DNA of 64,000 nucleotides from Pseudomonas svalbardensis (GTDB lineage: Bacteria; Pseudomonadota; Gammaproteobacteria; Pseudomonadales; Pseudomonadaceae), in the NCBI RefSeq assembly GCF_030053115.1, contig NZ_CP125619.1, positions 2,429,501 through 2,493,500 on the forward strand, read 5' to 3'. Position numbers and translations under genes: made by a program. The notes under the pieces are model-generated. The model was not told the origin of the DNA, made no database searches, and saw only the letters and a program-made list of their open reading frames with translations. This document shows, piece after piece, positions 53,284-61,968 of the stretch (position 1 is its first letter; each line of letters opens with the position of its first letter).

Positions 53284-54333
53284 TTACTTACGCGCCTCCA
53301 GAATCAGGTTGAACGGCGTTTCCGTGGCCCGTCGGAACGTCTTGAACCCCGCCTCGGTGAAGACCTTGCGCAGCCGCGCCTCGCCAGCCTGGGCGCCGAG
53401 GCCGAGGCCGACCTCCTGGGACAGCGAGTTCGGGGTGCAGATGAAGGTCGAGGCGGCGTAGAACAAGCGGCCAACCGGGGTGACGTTGTCGTCGAGCGAG
53501 TCGTTGGCGAACGGTTCTACCAGCAGCACCGTGCCGTCCGGTTTTAGCGCGTCATAAGCGTGCCGCGCCGCGCCGACTGGATCGCCCATGTCGTGCAGGC
53601 AGTCGAAGTAGCAGACCAGGTCATAGTCGTCACCGGGGAAGCTTTTTGCCGTGCCCTGGAAGAACCGCGCACGCCCGGACACGCCACCGGCTTCAGCGCG
53701 CTGGGTGGCGACGGTGACGGAGGGCGCGTGGTAGTCGAAACCGACGAACCGCGAATCCGGAAACGACTGGGCCATGATCACGGTGGATGCGCCGTGGCCG
53801 CAGCCGATATCCGCCACTTTGGCGCCAGCCTCCAGTTTGGCGACCACGCCTTCGAGCGCCGGTAGCCATTCGGCGACCAAGTGCGCTTTATAACCTGGTC
53901 GGAAGAACCGCTCCGTGCCGCTGAACATGCACGGATGGTGATCGCCCCAGGCGAGGGCACCGTCGCCGCGCATGGCGTTGACCAGTTTGTCCTTGTCATG
54001 GAAAAACGATGCAACCACCCCGACGCCACCCGCGATATAGACCGGGGAGTCTTCGATTGCCAATGCCAGGGCCTGCTCTTCGGGCAGCCGGAACTGGCCG
54101 TCGCGGTGTTCCATGTAACCGGAAGCGGCGTGGGCGCTGAGCCATTCGCGCAGCAGGCGGGTGTTGCAGCCGGTTTTGTCAGCGAGGGCTTCCGGGGTGA
54201 CTGGCTGACTGTCGGCCATGGCCCGGTACAGTCCGAGCTCTTCGCCGAGGATGACGTTGGCGAGCATCGCCGCGCCGCCCATGTCGTTCACCAGTTTGCC
54301 CATGAAATCATTGAGTCTGGCCTCGTCCATCAC
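53284..54333 (-). CDS. SAM-dependent methyltransferase with winged-helix N-terminus
   Basis: A 349-residue protein: an N-terminal dimerisation/winged-helix domain (LGLYRAMADSQPVTPEALADKTGCNTRLLREWLS) and a Rossmann methyltransferase domain with motif I KVADIGCGHGASTVIM (~170), acidic loop FVGFDYHAPSV and motif DLVCYFDCLHDMGDP (~240). Family resembles Rv2258c-type methyltransferases. The substrate is unknown. Stop lies next to an inverted repeat. Confidence 0.85.
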   Translation of the reverse strand: MMDEARLNDFMGKLVNDMGGAAMLANVILGEELGLYRAMADSQPVTPEALADKTGCNTRLLREWLSAHAASGYMEHRDGQFRLPEEQALALAIEDSPVYIAGGVGVVASFFHDKDKLVNAMRGDGALAWGDHHPCMFSGTERFFRPGYKAHLVAEWLPALEGVVAKLEAGAKVADIGCGHGASTVIMAQSFPDSRFVGFDYHAPSVTVATQRAEAGGVSGRARFFQGTAKSFPGDDYDLVCYFDCLHDMGDPVGAARHAYDALKPDGTVLLVEPFANDSLDDNVTPVGRLFYAASTFICTPNSLSQEVGLGLGAQAGEARLRKVFTEAGFKTFRRATETPFNLILEARK

Positions 54334-54506
54334 GTGTGCTCCTTCAGCAGGATCACAGTCCAGGGGCCTTGTTTTTCGAGGCGTTCACCTCTGGACGGTG
54401 GTCGTGGGAATGAACAGGACGATAAGCACGCCCTGCGTGCACTAAGTTTAGTCCGGGGGCCGTGCACCGCTGCCTTGAGCGACGAAAGTTACCTTGCCTA
54501 CCCCTC

Positions 54507-54613
54507 TGTAGGAGCGAGCGGTGCGGCGATCCGACTTGCCCGCGAAGGCGGCGTGTCAGTCGACGAGGATGTTGCCTGACACGCCGCCTTCGCGGGCAAG
54601 CCTCGCTCCTACA
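54507..54613. repeat. Long inverted repeat (GTAGGAGCGAG / GGCGGCGTGTCAG type)
   Basis: TGTAGGAGCGAG and TGCCCGCGAAGGCGGCGTGTCAG on the left are mirrored by CTGACACGCCGCCTTCGCGGGCA and CTCGCTCCTACA on the right, a ~107-base structure between the methyltransferase promoter region and the MNIO locus. Confidence 0.85.
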
Positions 54614-54635
54614 AGGGATTTGTGGCGTCTATTTC

Positions 54636-54664
54636 ACTGTATCTAACAGGCTTCCCGATACAGT
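54636..54664. promoter_or_regulatory. Operator-like inverted repeat upstream of MNIO locus
   Basis: ACTGTATC (54636-54643) and GATACAGT (54657-54664) are perfect 8-bp inverted halves with a 13-base spacer. Further GATACA or TATACA copies follow at 54701, 54742, 54864 and 54907. The factor is unknown. Confidence 0.5.
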
Positions 54665-54764
54665 TTCCCCCAATACCGTGGCACTGCCGAACACAGGCGA
54701 GATACAAACCTGCGATGAACTGCGTAGGCCATTTGGCACCCTATACACCGTGAAGGGGACAACA

Positions 54765-54962
54765 ATGACCACGCTCCTGGCTGAAACCGACCTGAAATCT
54801 ACCCCCGTCAATCGCCTGCGCGTCGACCATTACCTGTACCACAGTGTGTACAGACCCGCCGGCGATACAACCGCCGCGATTTTCTGCCGGAGCGGAACAC
54901 AGACCCGATACACCCTTTCGGTTAACTGTGATTCCGCTCTGACAATCATTGAGATCGACATC
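54765..54962 (+). other. In-frame upstream extension (leader ORF) of the MNIO gene
   Basis: An ATG at 54765 with a better ribosome-binding site (GAAGGGG six bases upstream) than the one before 54963 opens 66 codons that run without a stop into the MNIO gene in the same frame. It reads [20 protein letters not shown] at the start and contains two Cys (FCRSGTQT and VNCDSALT). It has no similarity to MNIO enzymes or to bufferins that I can recognise. It may be an N-terminal extension, a leader peptide region, or simply untranslated. Confidence 0.35.
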
Positions 54963-55802
54963 ATGCAAACTCCCACCCTCTCAGCGAAGGCGACCGTCGG
55001 GCTCGGTTTGCGTCGCGGTTTAATGAAGGACCTTCAAGCAGCCCGTGTGGGCGATTTCGATTTTCTGGAAGTTGCACCGGAAAACTGGATCGGCATCGGT
55101 GGCGCTCATGGCCATGCGTTACGTGCCTTGGCCGAGCGTTATCCGTTGTCCTGTCATGGCTTGTCACTGTCATTGGGCGGCCCGGCACCGTTGGACGTCG
55201 AGTTTCTGCAGGAGGTCCGGGTTTTCCTCGATCAATACAATGTGCCGCTGTACAGCGAACACTTGAGCTACTGCAGCGATGACGGTCACCTTTACGACTT
55301 GCTGCCGTTGCCCTTTACCGAAGAAGCAGTGCATCACGTCGCCGCGCGAATTCGCCAGGCTCAGGACATTCTTGGTCGGCGTCTGGCGGTGGAAAACGTC
55401 TCCTACTACGCCGCGCCACAACAGGATATGGACGAGCTGACCTTCATCAACGCGGTGCTGCGCGAAGCCGATTGCGACCTGCTGCTGGACGTCAACAACG
55501 TCTACGTCAACTCAATCAATCACGGTTTCGATCCGCAGACCTTTCTGGCCGGCATCGATTCTGGCCGGGTGGTGGCCATGCACGTCGCTGGGCATTTCGA
55601 TGAGTCCGACACCTTGAAAATCGACACCCACGGCGCTTCGGTCAAACCGGTGGTCTGGTCGTTGCTGGCTGAGGCTTACGCTCGCTTCGGAGCGCAGCCG
55701 ACGCTGCTGGAACGGGATTTCAACTTTCCGGCATTTTCCGAACTGCTGGCCGAGTTGCAGACCATTCGACGCCTGCAAACCGAGGGGGTGAACCGTGGAT
55801 AA
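54963..55802 (+). CDS. MNIO (DUF692) multinuclear iron oxygenase, BufB-type
   Basis: A 279-residue TIM-barrel protein from the ATG at 54963: [27 protein letters not shown] (Glu), [11 protein letters not shown] (His), [23 protein letters not shown] (Glu, His), AVENVSYYA (Glu/Asn), [18 protein letters not shown] (Asp, Asn, His) and [11 protein letters not shown]. These residues bind two or three irons in the family. MNIO enzymes (MbnB, TglH, BufB) modify Cys of ribosomal peptides, usually with a partner protein encoded next, which is present here. No bufferin precursor (DUF2282) gene is visible upstream. Confidence 0.9.
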   Translation: MQTPTLSAKATVGLGLRRGLMKDLQAARVGDFDFLEVAPENWIGIGGAHGHALRALAERYPLSCHGLSLSLGGPAPLDVEFLQEVRVFLDQYNVPLYSEHLSYCSDDGHLYDLLPLPFTEEAVHHVAARIRQAQDILGRRLAVENVSYYAAPQQDMDELTFINAVLREADCDLLLDVNNVYVNSINHGFDPQTFLAGIDSGRVVAMHVAGHFDESDTLKIDTHGASVKPVVWSLLAEAYARFGAQPTLLERDFNFPAFSELLAELQTIRRLQTEGVNRG

Positions 55803-56550
55803 GCCGAGTCTATTTCAGCAGCAAAACACCCTGGGCCTTTACCTGCGCGATCCCGATCATTGCGCGCCACCGGCCGGGATGGACGTGACACGGGCGCAAG
55901 TTTACCGCGACCTGATTTTCGCGAACCTGTCGTCGTTGCTCAGTGGGACTTTTCCGGTGCTGATCAAGATTCTCGGTGATGAACACTGGCGTTCACTGGT
56001 ACGGGTTTTCCTGCGCGACTACCGCGCGCACACGCCGAAATTCGGCGAGATCGCCCAGGAGTTTGTCGAGTTCCTGGCCTCGGAACCGCAAGCGTTGGCC
56101 GAAGGGGCGTGGCCGCCGTTCATGGTGGAACTGGCGCATTACGAGTGGATCGAGATGGCGTTGCAGCAGTCCGAGGCCGAACCGTTGCCGCTGAGCGATG
56201 CCGGATTGTTGCTGGACCGACCGTTGCAGGTTTCGCCGCTGGCCTGGTCGTTGGCGTATGCCTGGCCGGTGCAGTTGGTGGGGCCGGATTATCAACCGGA
56301 GACAGCGCCCACTCAGCCGACATTGTTGCTGGTGCGTCGGGCTGAGGACTGGAGTGTGAAGTTTTCTGCACTGAGCCCGTTGGCCTGGCGGCTGTTGCAG
56401 CGGATTGAGGAATTTCCACAACTGGACGGTCGTGAGCAACTGGAAGGATTGGCGGTGGAGGCGGGGATGGCTGGGTCGCCCGAGTTTATGGAAAGTGGGG
56501 CAGTGTTGTTGCGGCAGATGCAGGAAGAAGGCGTGGTGGGCTTAGCATGA
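55795..56550 (+). CDS. DUF2063 partner protein of MNIO (BufC/HvfC type)
   Basis: A 251-residue protein starting inside the MNIO gene end (8-base overlap): [57 protein letters not shown] is the family's DNA-binding-like N-terminal domain (key piece [20 protein letters not shown]), then [12 protein letters not shown] (~110) and a C-terminal domain. In MNIO systems this partner binds the precursor peptide for the oxygenase. The stop is directly followed by the stop of the convergent kinase gene, no gap. Confidence 0.87.
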   Translation: MDKPSLFQQQNTLGLYLRDPDHCAPPAGMDVTRAQVYRDLIFANLSSLLSGTFPVLIKILGDEHWRSLVRVFLRDYRAHTPKFGEIAQEFVEFLASEPQALAEGAWPPFMVELAHYEWIEMALQQSEAEPLPLSDAGLLLDRPLQVSPLAWSLAYAWPVQLVGPDYQPETAPTQPTLLLVRRAEDWSVKFSALSPLAWRLLQRIEEFPQLDGREQLEGLAVEAGMAGSPEFMESGAVLLRQMQEEGVVGLA

Positions 56551-57945
56551 TCAATCGGGGGGAATCAAGCTTTGCCGGCAGTCGAGCACTAGCCGCGCCC
56601 CTCCAAGTTCACTGGTGCCCACCTCAAGCGCAAACCCATGCAAGCTCACAATCGCCGCAACGATCGACAGCCCTAGCCCGAACCCGCTTTTCTGGTTGCC
56701 GCCGTCGGCACGATAAAAGCGCTGGAACACTGCCTCCCGCTCTGCCTCCGGAATCCCGGACCCCGAGTCGAGCACTTCAATCCGCGTATGTCCCCCTTCA
56801 TTGATCCCCCGCAAAATCACCTCGCCACCCGGCGGCGTGAACTTGATCGAGTTGCTCAGCAGGTTCGCCACCGCCTCAAACAACAACGCTCGATCACCGT
56901 TCAGCGAAGGCAACGACTCAGGCAGTTGCAGCTTGAAAACCAGTTCGTCTTCTTCCGCCAACGGCAGATAAAACTCGTGCAGTTCCTGCAACAACGGCAC
57001 CGGATCCAGCTGCACAAATCCGGAACGCCGCTGACGATCTTCCAGCTCGGAAATCCGCAACAACCCTCGAAAGCGCGCCATTAAGGTGTCCGCTTCACCG
57101 AGCACTGAGTCCAGTTGCACCGCCAGCGTCGAACCCTCATCAGCCTGTTGCTGAATCCGGTACAGCTGCGCCCGCAGGCGCGTCAGCGGCGTGCGCAGGT
57201 CGTGGGCGATGTTGTCGCAGACGCCCTTGACCTCGTTCATCAAGCGTTCAATACGTTCGAGCATGGCGTTGACGATGGCGGCGAGCATGTCCAGCTCATC
57301 GCGGCGATTGGACAGTGGCAGGCGGCGGGTCAGGTCGCCGGCGACGATGGCTTCGGCGCTGGCCTGGATAGCACGAATCCGCCGCAACGGACGCCGCCGC
57401 AACAGGTGCCAACCAGCGATACCGGGCAAGATGGTCAGCGTCACACCCCAGAACAATGCGTGAAGAATGATCCGGGTCACGGCAAACAATGAACCGTTAT
57501 CCCGCACCAGCACGAGCCAGCGACCATCCTTCGTCTGGGTCGCTATCGCGTCGCAGCTGTCGGCGGGCAGGCTTGGGTCGTCAGAATCGGCGCAGTCGCC
57601 AAGCATGTGAATCTTGCCATCCAGCGGCAGGCCTTCGGGCATGTGGCGCAGCGCACCGCTGAGGTAGCGGTGCTGAGTATCGAACAGGCCATAAGCGTCG
57701 ATGCCGCGAATGTCGAAGGTCATGCTGACGGCGAGGGCGTCTGCCAATTGTTCGCCTTGAAAGTGCGAAAACAGATGCTGACGTTGCATCAGCGAGTGTT
57801 TGGCCAGGTTGTCCAGGTAGGCGGAAACCTCGTAGTACATGACCCCCATGAGAATCCCGCTCCAGAGCACGAACAGCGAACTGTAGAGCGCCAGCAAACG
57901 GCTGCTGGATGAACGCCAGCCGTTAGAGGGGTTCAGCAATGACAT
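56551..57945 (-). CDS. Two-component sensor histidine kinase
   Basis: A 464-residue inner-membrane kinase: TM1 ~17-37, periplasmic sensor ~38-158 with two Cys (LGDCADSDDP; ADSCDAIATQ) that could form a disulfide, TM2 ~160-180, HAMP, HisKA with NIAHDLRTPLTRLR (phospho-His ~246) and HATPase_c (NLLSNSIKFTPPGG; DSGSGIP; GFGLGLSIV). The start overlaps the regulator gene by 23 bases. It faces the MNIO operon; a link between the two is not shown by sequence. Confidence 0.9.
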   Translation of the reverse strand: MSLLNPSNGWRSSSSRLLALYSSLFVLWSGILMGVMYYEVSAYLDNLAKHSLMQRQHLFSHFQGEQLADALAVSMTFDIRGIDAYGLFDTQHRYLSGALRHMPEGLPLDGKIHMLGDCADSDDPSLPADSCDAIATQTKDGRWLVLVRDNGSLFAVTRIILHALFWGVTLTILPGIAGWHLLRRRPLRRIRAIQASAEAIVAGDLTRRLPLSNRRDELDMLAAIVNAMLERIERLMNEVKGVCDNIAHDLRTPLTRLRAQLYRIQQQADEGSTLAVQLDSVLGEADTLMARFRGLLRISELEDRQRRSGFVQLDPVPLLQELHEFYLPLAEEDELVFKLQLPESLPSLNGDRALLFEAVANLLSNSIKFTPPGGEVILRGINEGGHTRIEVLDSGSGIPEAEREAVFQRFYRADGGNQKSGFGLGLSIVAAIVSLHGFALEVGTSELGGARLVLDCRQSLIPPD

Positions 57946-58606
57946 AACCCGAGCCTCGCACGGTTCGAATCAGTGGGGCATTGCCTGGCGGGTCGATTTT
58001 CTTGCGCAGCCGGCCGATGTGCACGTCGATCAGGTTGGTGCCGGGGTCGAAGTGGTAACCCCAGACCTCTTCGAAAATCATCATCCGCGACAGAATCTGC
58101 CCGGTGTTGCGCATCAGGAATTCCAGCAGCTTGTACTCGGTGGGCAACAGCGTCAGCAACTGACCGTCGCGGCTGGCTTCATGGCTGATCAGGTTCAGCT
58201 CCAGATCCGCCAACCGCAATGTGGTGGCCTGGGCGGTCACGGTGTTCTGCCGGCGCAGCAGGACTTCGACCCGGGCGGCCATTTCATCGGTGGCGAACGG
58301 TTTGGTCAGGTAATCGTCACCGCCCGCGCGCAAGCCGCGCACACGCTCATCGACGTCGGAGAGGGCGCTGATCATCAGAATCGGCGTGGCCACGCCCATG
58401 GTCCGCAACGTGGTGACAATCGCCAGACCATCGAGCTCAGGCAGCATGCGGTCGAGGGTGATCAGGTCGTAGTTGCCGCTGACTGCGCGCGCCAGACCTT
58501 CGCGGCCGTTGTCGACCCAATCCACGTCGAGGCCGTGGCTGCTCAGTTCGGCGACGATTTCCCGGGCGGTCACGGCGTCGTCTTCGATGGTCAAGATGCG
58601 GGTCAT
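57923..58606 (-). CDS. OmpR-family response regulator
   Basis: Start at MTRILTIEDDAVTAREIVAEL (58606); 227 residues. Receiver with acidic pair at 9-10, phospho-Asp in LITLDRMLPELDG (~52) and Lys in YLTKPFA; C-terminal winged helix with TLLPTEYKLLEFLMRNTGQILSR and TNLIDVHIGRLRKKID. Partner of the overlapping kinase. Targets not evident. Confidence 0.92.
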   Translation of the reverse strand: MTRILTIEDDAVTAREIVAELSSHGLDVDWVDNGREGLARAVSGNYDLITLDRMLPELDGLAIVTTLRTMGVATPILMISALSDVDERVRGLRAGGDDYLTKPFATDEMAARVEVLLRRQNTVTAQATTLRLADLELNLISHEASRDGQLLTLLPTEYKLLEFLMRNTGQILSRMMIFEEVWGYHFDPGTNLIDVHIGRLRKKIDPPGNAPLIRTVRGSGYVIAEPL

Positions 58607-58907
58607 AGGGCGGGCCTGATTAGGAGTACTCAACGTTGAGCGGCATTTTGCCAAGAAATGAGGGCAGGCTTTTTAAATAAAACTTCATGCGATCTTTTGA
58701 TTTTTCCATTGAAAACGCCGCTCCTGGTCAATGCATAAAACCCGCCGCTACAGACAGTTCCTTGCAAATTGCATGGATATAGGAAGTTCAAACTTTCTAA
58801 ATCATTGAAATCTTGAGATTTATTTAAAGTTGGCGACTGGCACGGTGACTGCAATTCCTCCTTTGAAGAGTTGTAACACCATCTTTCCTGCCTGGAGCGA
58901 TATAACA
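58607..58907. other. Divergent intergenic region
   Basis: About 300 AT-rich bases between the response-regulator gene and the membrane-protein gene. They must hold both promoters. TTGAAATCTTGAGATTTATT near 58805 is AT-rich but no clear -35/-10 can be assigned, and no operator was recognised. Confidence 0.4.
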
Positions 58908-59846
58908 ATGAATAGATCCTCTGATGGTTTCTCTCCTGCCTTCGAAGAAACGAGCACGCTTTCTGGCGTGTCCTGGGGGGCGATATTCGCAGGGGCCGCA
59001 GCGGCGGCAGCGTTGTCGCTGATCCTCGTGTTGCTCGGCTTTGGCCTGGGTTTTTCGGCGGTGTCGCCGTGGGCCCATGAAGGGGTGAGCGCCAAGGGCC
59101 TGGGTATTTCAACGATTGTCTGGCTGGCAGCGACGCAAATCGTGGCTTCCGGGCTTGGCGGTTATATCGCCGGTCGTCTGCGGGTGAGATGGGCGTACAT
59201 GCACGGTGATGAGGTTTACTTCCGTGACACCGCCCATGGTTTTCTCGCCTGGTGCGTGGCGACGCTGGTGACGGCGACGCTGGTGGTCGGCTCGGTCAGC
59301 AGCATTGTCAGCGGTGGCGTGCAGGCTGGGGCTAGTGTGTTCGGTGGCGCCGCGAGTGCCGCGACTCAAGCCGCTGGCGCGGCTGCCGGCAACACTGACA
59401 GTGACCAGTATGGTTACTTCGTCGACAGCCTGTTCCGCGATGATCGCCCGACTGCGGTCAGTGATGACGCCGTTCATGGCACCGTGACGCGCATCTTCGT
59501 GCGCAGTCTGAGCAATGACGGTCAACTGGCTGCCGAAGATCGCACCTATCTGGCGCAACTGGTGGCTCAACGGACCAACCTCACTCAAGCGGACGCTGAA
59601 CGTCGCGTTGATGAAGTGTATGCCCGCACGCAAAAAGCCGTGGCCGACGCCAAACTCGCCGCCAAACAAGCGGCGGACACCGCCGCCAAAGTCGCTGCCT
59701 GGACTTCGCTGTGGATGTTCATCGCGCTGCTGATCGGTGCGTTTTTCGCCAGCCTTGCTGCAACTTTCGGTGGCCGTCGTCGGGATGCGGTCGAGTACCT
59801 CGAAACCGACGCTTATGTATCCACCACTTCAGTACCTGTTCGTTAA
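58908..59846 (+). CDS. Hypothetical membrane protein (312 aa)
   Basis: Start at MNRSSDGFSPAFEE (58908; CTGGAGCGATATAAC upstream). TM segments at about 21-48 (WGAIFAGAAAAAALSLILVL), 66-90 and 108-135, then an Ala/Gly-rich linker, a cytosolic or periplasmic acidic helical region (LVAQRTNLTQADAERRVDEV and an Ala/Lys-rich coiled helix), and a final TM near 275-300 (LWMFIALLIGAFFASLAATFGG). Similar proteins are annotated as stress-related or hypothetical membrane proteins in Pseudomonas. It is followed by a tiny hydrophobic peptide gene. Confidence 0.8.
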   Translation: MNRSSDGFSPAFEETSTLSGVSWGAIFAGAAAAAALSLILVLLGFGLGFSAVSPWAHEGVSAKGLGISTIVWLAATQIVASGLGGYIAGRLRVRWAYMHGDEVYFRDTAHGFLAWCVATLVTATLVVGSVSSIVSGGVQAGASVFGGAASAATQAAGAAAGNTDSDQYGYFVDSLFRDDRPTAVSDDAVHGTVTRIFVRSLSNDGQLAAEDRTYLAQLVAQRTNLTQADAERRVDEVYARTQKAVADAKLAAKQAADTAAKVAAWTSLWMFIALLIGAFFASLAATFGGRRRDAVEYLETDAYVSTTSVPVR

Positions 59847-59861
59847 CCCAGGAGAACTCTC

Positions 59862-59933
59862 ATGCGCTCACTACTGCTGTTCTTTCTTGGCATACCCATC
59901 CCGATCATCATCCTGATCGCTCTGTTTACCTGA
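59862..59933 (+). CDS. 23-residue hydrophobic membrane peptide
   Basis: ATG at 59862, eight bases after AGGAGA, ending TGA 59931-59933. The peptide is nearly all hydrophobic (MRSLLLFFLGIPIPIIILIA then LFT) with one Arg at residue 2, a single membrane helix. It lies 15 bases behind the membrane-protein gene and before a terminator, so it is the last gene of that transcript. Similar short peptides are found in many Proteobacteria without known function. Confidence 0.7.
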   Translation: MRSLLLFFLGIPIPIIILIALFT

Positions 59934-59951
59934 TACCCCTGGGGCTCATCT

Positions 59952-59984
59952 GCCGCTTCTGCCTCTGGTGGAAGCGGCGTTTTT
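59952..59984 (+). terminator. Rho-independent terminator after the small peptide gene
   Basis: GCCGCTTC and GAAGCGGC form an 8-bp stem with an 11-base loop followed by GTTTTT, 19 bases after the peptide stop. Confidence 0.88.
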
Positions 59985-60053
59985 GTGTGAATGATATTTA
60001 CAATGATGTTGACTGGTAGTCCGCCATATCGCGAGCAGGCACAACAAACCTGT

Positions 60054-60665
60054 CTACTCAATCGGTGTACTGACAAAATCCTCAAGCCCTTCGGCATATT
60101 CGGTAAACGCACTGATCTGTGGAAACCGATTCACATCCACCTGATCCGGCACCACCAGATTGGTGAAACTCCAGGCCACTGCCAACGTAATCCCGTCTTG
60201 AGCAATCGTCCCGTCAGTCTTCAGCGGCTGCATTTCCAGCTCCCGCTCCAGCGCCGAATAGGCGGCCGCCAATTGCCCTTCAACCCGCTCCACCCACGGT
60301 TCAAACTGAATCTCCGCTGGCCGCAGGTTGCGTTCGTAGTAGAGCTGCACGGACTTTTCGCACGCTGCCAGTGCCAGGCCGATCAGGCGCAATGAGCGCA
60401 GGCGTTGATCGAGATCGTCGGGCATCAGGCTGTTGCCAGGACCGGCCAAGGCTTCCAGGTAATCGATGATCAGCGTCGAGTCGATCAACACCTCACCGTC
60501 GTCGAGCACCAGGGTGGGCGCCTTGACCACCGGGTTGATCTGCTGGAATTGCTCGAAATGCCGAAACACCGAAACCGACTGGTGTTCCAGTGGGATGCCA
60601 AGGCGTTTGGCGGAGATGGCGACGCGCCGCACGTACGGCGAATCCAGCATGCCGATCAGCTTCAT
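60054..60665 (-). CDS. Glutathione S-transferase
   Basis: A 203-residue GST: N-terminal MKLIGMLDSPYVRRVAISAKRLGIPLEHQ (Ser of the SPYVRR motif activates glutathione), INPVVKAPTLVLDDGEVLIDSTLIIDYLE (~44-72) and an all-helical C-domain. Resembles YibF/beta-class-like GSTs. Cytosolic, single gene. Confidence 0.88.
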   Translation of the reverse strand: MKLIGMLDSPYVRRVAISAKRLGIPLEHQSVSVFRHFEQFQQINPVVKAPTLVLDDGEVLIDSTLIIDYLEALAGPGNSLMPDDLDQRLRSLRLIGLALAACEKSVQLYYERNLRPAEIQFEPWVERVEGQLAAAYSALERELEMQPLKTDGTIAQDGITLAVAWSFTNLVVPDQVDVNRFPQISAFTEYAEGLEDFVSTPIE

Positions 60666-60736
60666 AGAACCGCTCCTTCAGATGTCCATTTTGGACTACC
60701 TTAGCTGAGGTTCAGCGAGCTGGAAACGGCGTGCTG

Positions 60737-61657
60737 CTAATCTTCGAAGCCGACCTGTTCGTGAATCTCATCGACCTTCAATTCCAGCCGATAGGCCACG
60801 GCGATAAACAGCGCCTGGCACAGGCACAGCGTCGCACTCAACGAACGGAAGGCAAACGAACTGCCTTCGTTGACCAGCAGCACGGTGTTGGCGCGTTTTG
60901 CCAGAGGCGAGAGGTTGCTGTCGGTAATGATCAGGGTTTTTGCCTGATTATGCTGGGCGATTCGCAGGCAATGCTGGGTTTCCTTGCCGTAGGGCGTGAA
61001 GCTGATGGCGATCACCAGGTCATTGGCGCGCACGCTGCGCATCTGCTCGCGGTAGCTGCCGCCGAGCCCCGAGACCAGATGGATACGCTTGTTGGTGTGT
61101 TGCAGGTTGTAGACCAGGTAGTCGGCTACCGCGAACGAACGACGCACCCCGACCACGTAGATGTTGTCGGCGTTCACCACCAGGTCGACGGCCTTGTCGA
61201 AGGCCTGATCATCGAGTTCCAGCCCCAGCCGTTCGATGCCTGAGAGGGTCGCATTGATGCACTCGCGCGCCAGGTCGCCGCCGCTGGCCTTCTGCGACTT
61301 GTTGGCGATCATGCTGCGAATGCGCTGCTGGTAGTTCTGAACCGGCGTGGTCTTGTGGGTATAGGCCTCGCGGAACAGCGCCTGCATTTCGCTGAAGCCG
61401 CTGAACCCGAAACGCTGGGAAAACCGCACGATCGCCGAGGGGTGCACTTCGCACTCGCGGGCGATGTCGCTGATGCGGTCGACCATGATCCGGTCGCTCT
61501 GCTGGCTCATGTAACTGGCGATGCGCTTGAGCTGACGCGGCAGGCTTTCGTATTCGTGGGTGATCAGTTGCAGCAGACGCTCGGCATTGATCGGGGGGCT
61601 GGCGAGATCGCTGTCGGGCGTGCTCTCGGTCGTCGCCGGCTGATCGGTGCGGGTCAT
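60737..61657 (-). CDS. iolR: RpiR-family regulator of the inositol operon
   Basis: Start at MTRTDQPATTESTPDSD (61657, AAGGATTC-like site upstream); 306 residues. N-terminal HTH_6 (ISDIARECEVHPSAIVRFSQRFGFSGFSEMQ) and SIS domain (IYVVGVRRSFAVADYLVYNL; LVIAISFTPYGKET; TLIITDSNLSPLA). It is divergent from iolC, the arrangement of IolR repressors in Pseudomonas and rhizobia that respond to an inositol breakdown product. Confidence 0.88.
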   Translation of the reverse strand: MTRTDQPATTESTPDSDLASPPINAERLLQLITHEYESLPRQLKRIASYMSQQSDRIMVDRISDIARECEVHPSAIVRFSQRFGFSGFSEMQALFREAYTHKTTPVQNYQQRIRSMIANKSQKASGGDLARECINATLSGIERLGLELDDQAFDKAVDLVVNADNIYVVGVRRSFAVADYLVYNLQHTNKRIHLVSGLGGSYREQMRSVRANDLVIAISFTPYGKETQHCLRIAQHNQAKTLIITDSNLSPLAKRANTVLLVNEGSSFAFRSLSATLCLCQALFIAVAYRLELKVDEIHEQVGFED

Positions 61658-61830
61658 AAGGAATCCTTCTGGCTTGTTCTTATAGGGAGGACGGATGGCG
61701 TCATCCCCTGACAATAGGTTGGCTGTGCGCAGTCTACAGGGTAGGCCGGAATAAAATCTTGAGCTTGCGGTCAGTACGAGGTGTGCTGAAACGATGCACT
61801 GCCGCTGAAACGCCTGTATCAAAGTTTATT

Positions 61831-61844
61831 GGAAAAAATATTCC
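61831..61844. promoter_or_regulatory. Candidate IolR operator GGAA-N6-TTCC
   Basis: GGAAAAAATATTCC lies in the AT-rich iolR-iolC intergenic region, 125 bases before iolC and 174 before iolR. GGAA-N6-TTCC is the motif I recall as proposed for rhizobial IolR. Confidence 0.6.
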
Positions 61845-61968
61845 ACGTAAAAAATATTTAGAATAATTATTGATTGTTCGGTCCCGTACGTTTTAGTCTG
61901 CATCCACCAAGAGTGTTCGGCGCGGCCATCGCCCCGAACGCAGGATGATAAAAATAACAGGAGCCAGC

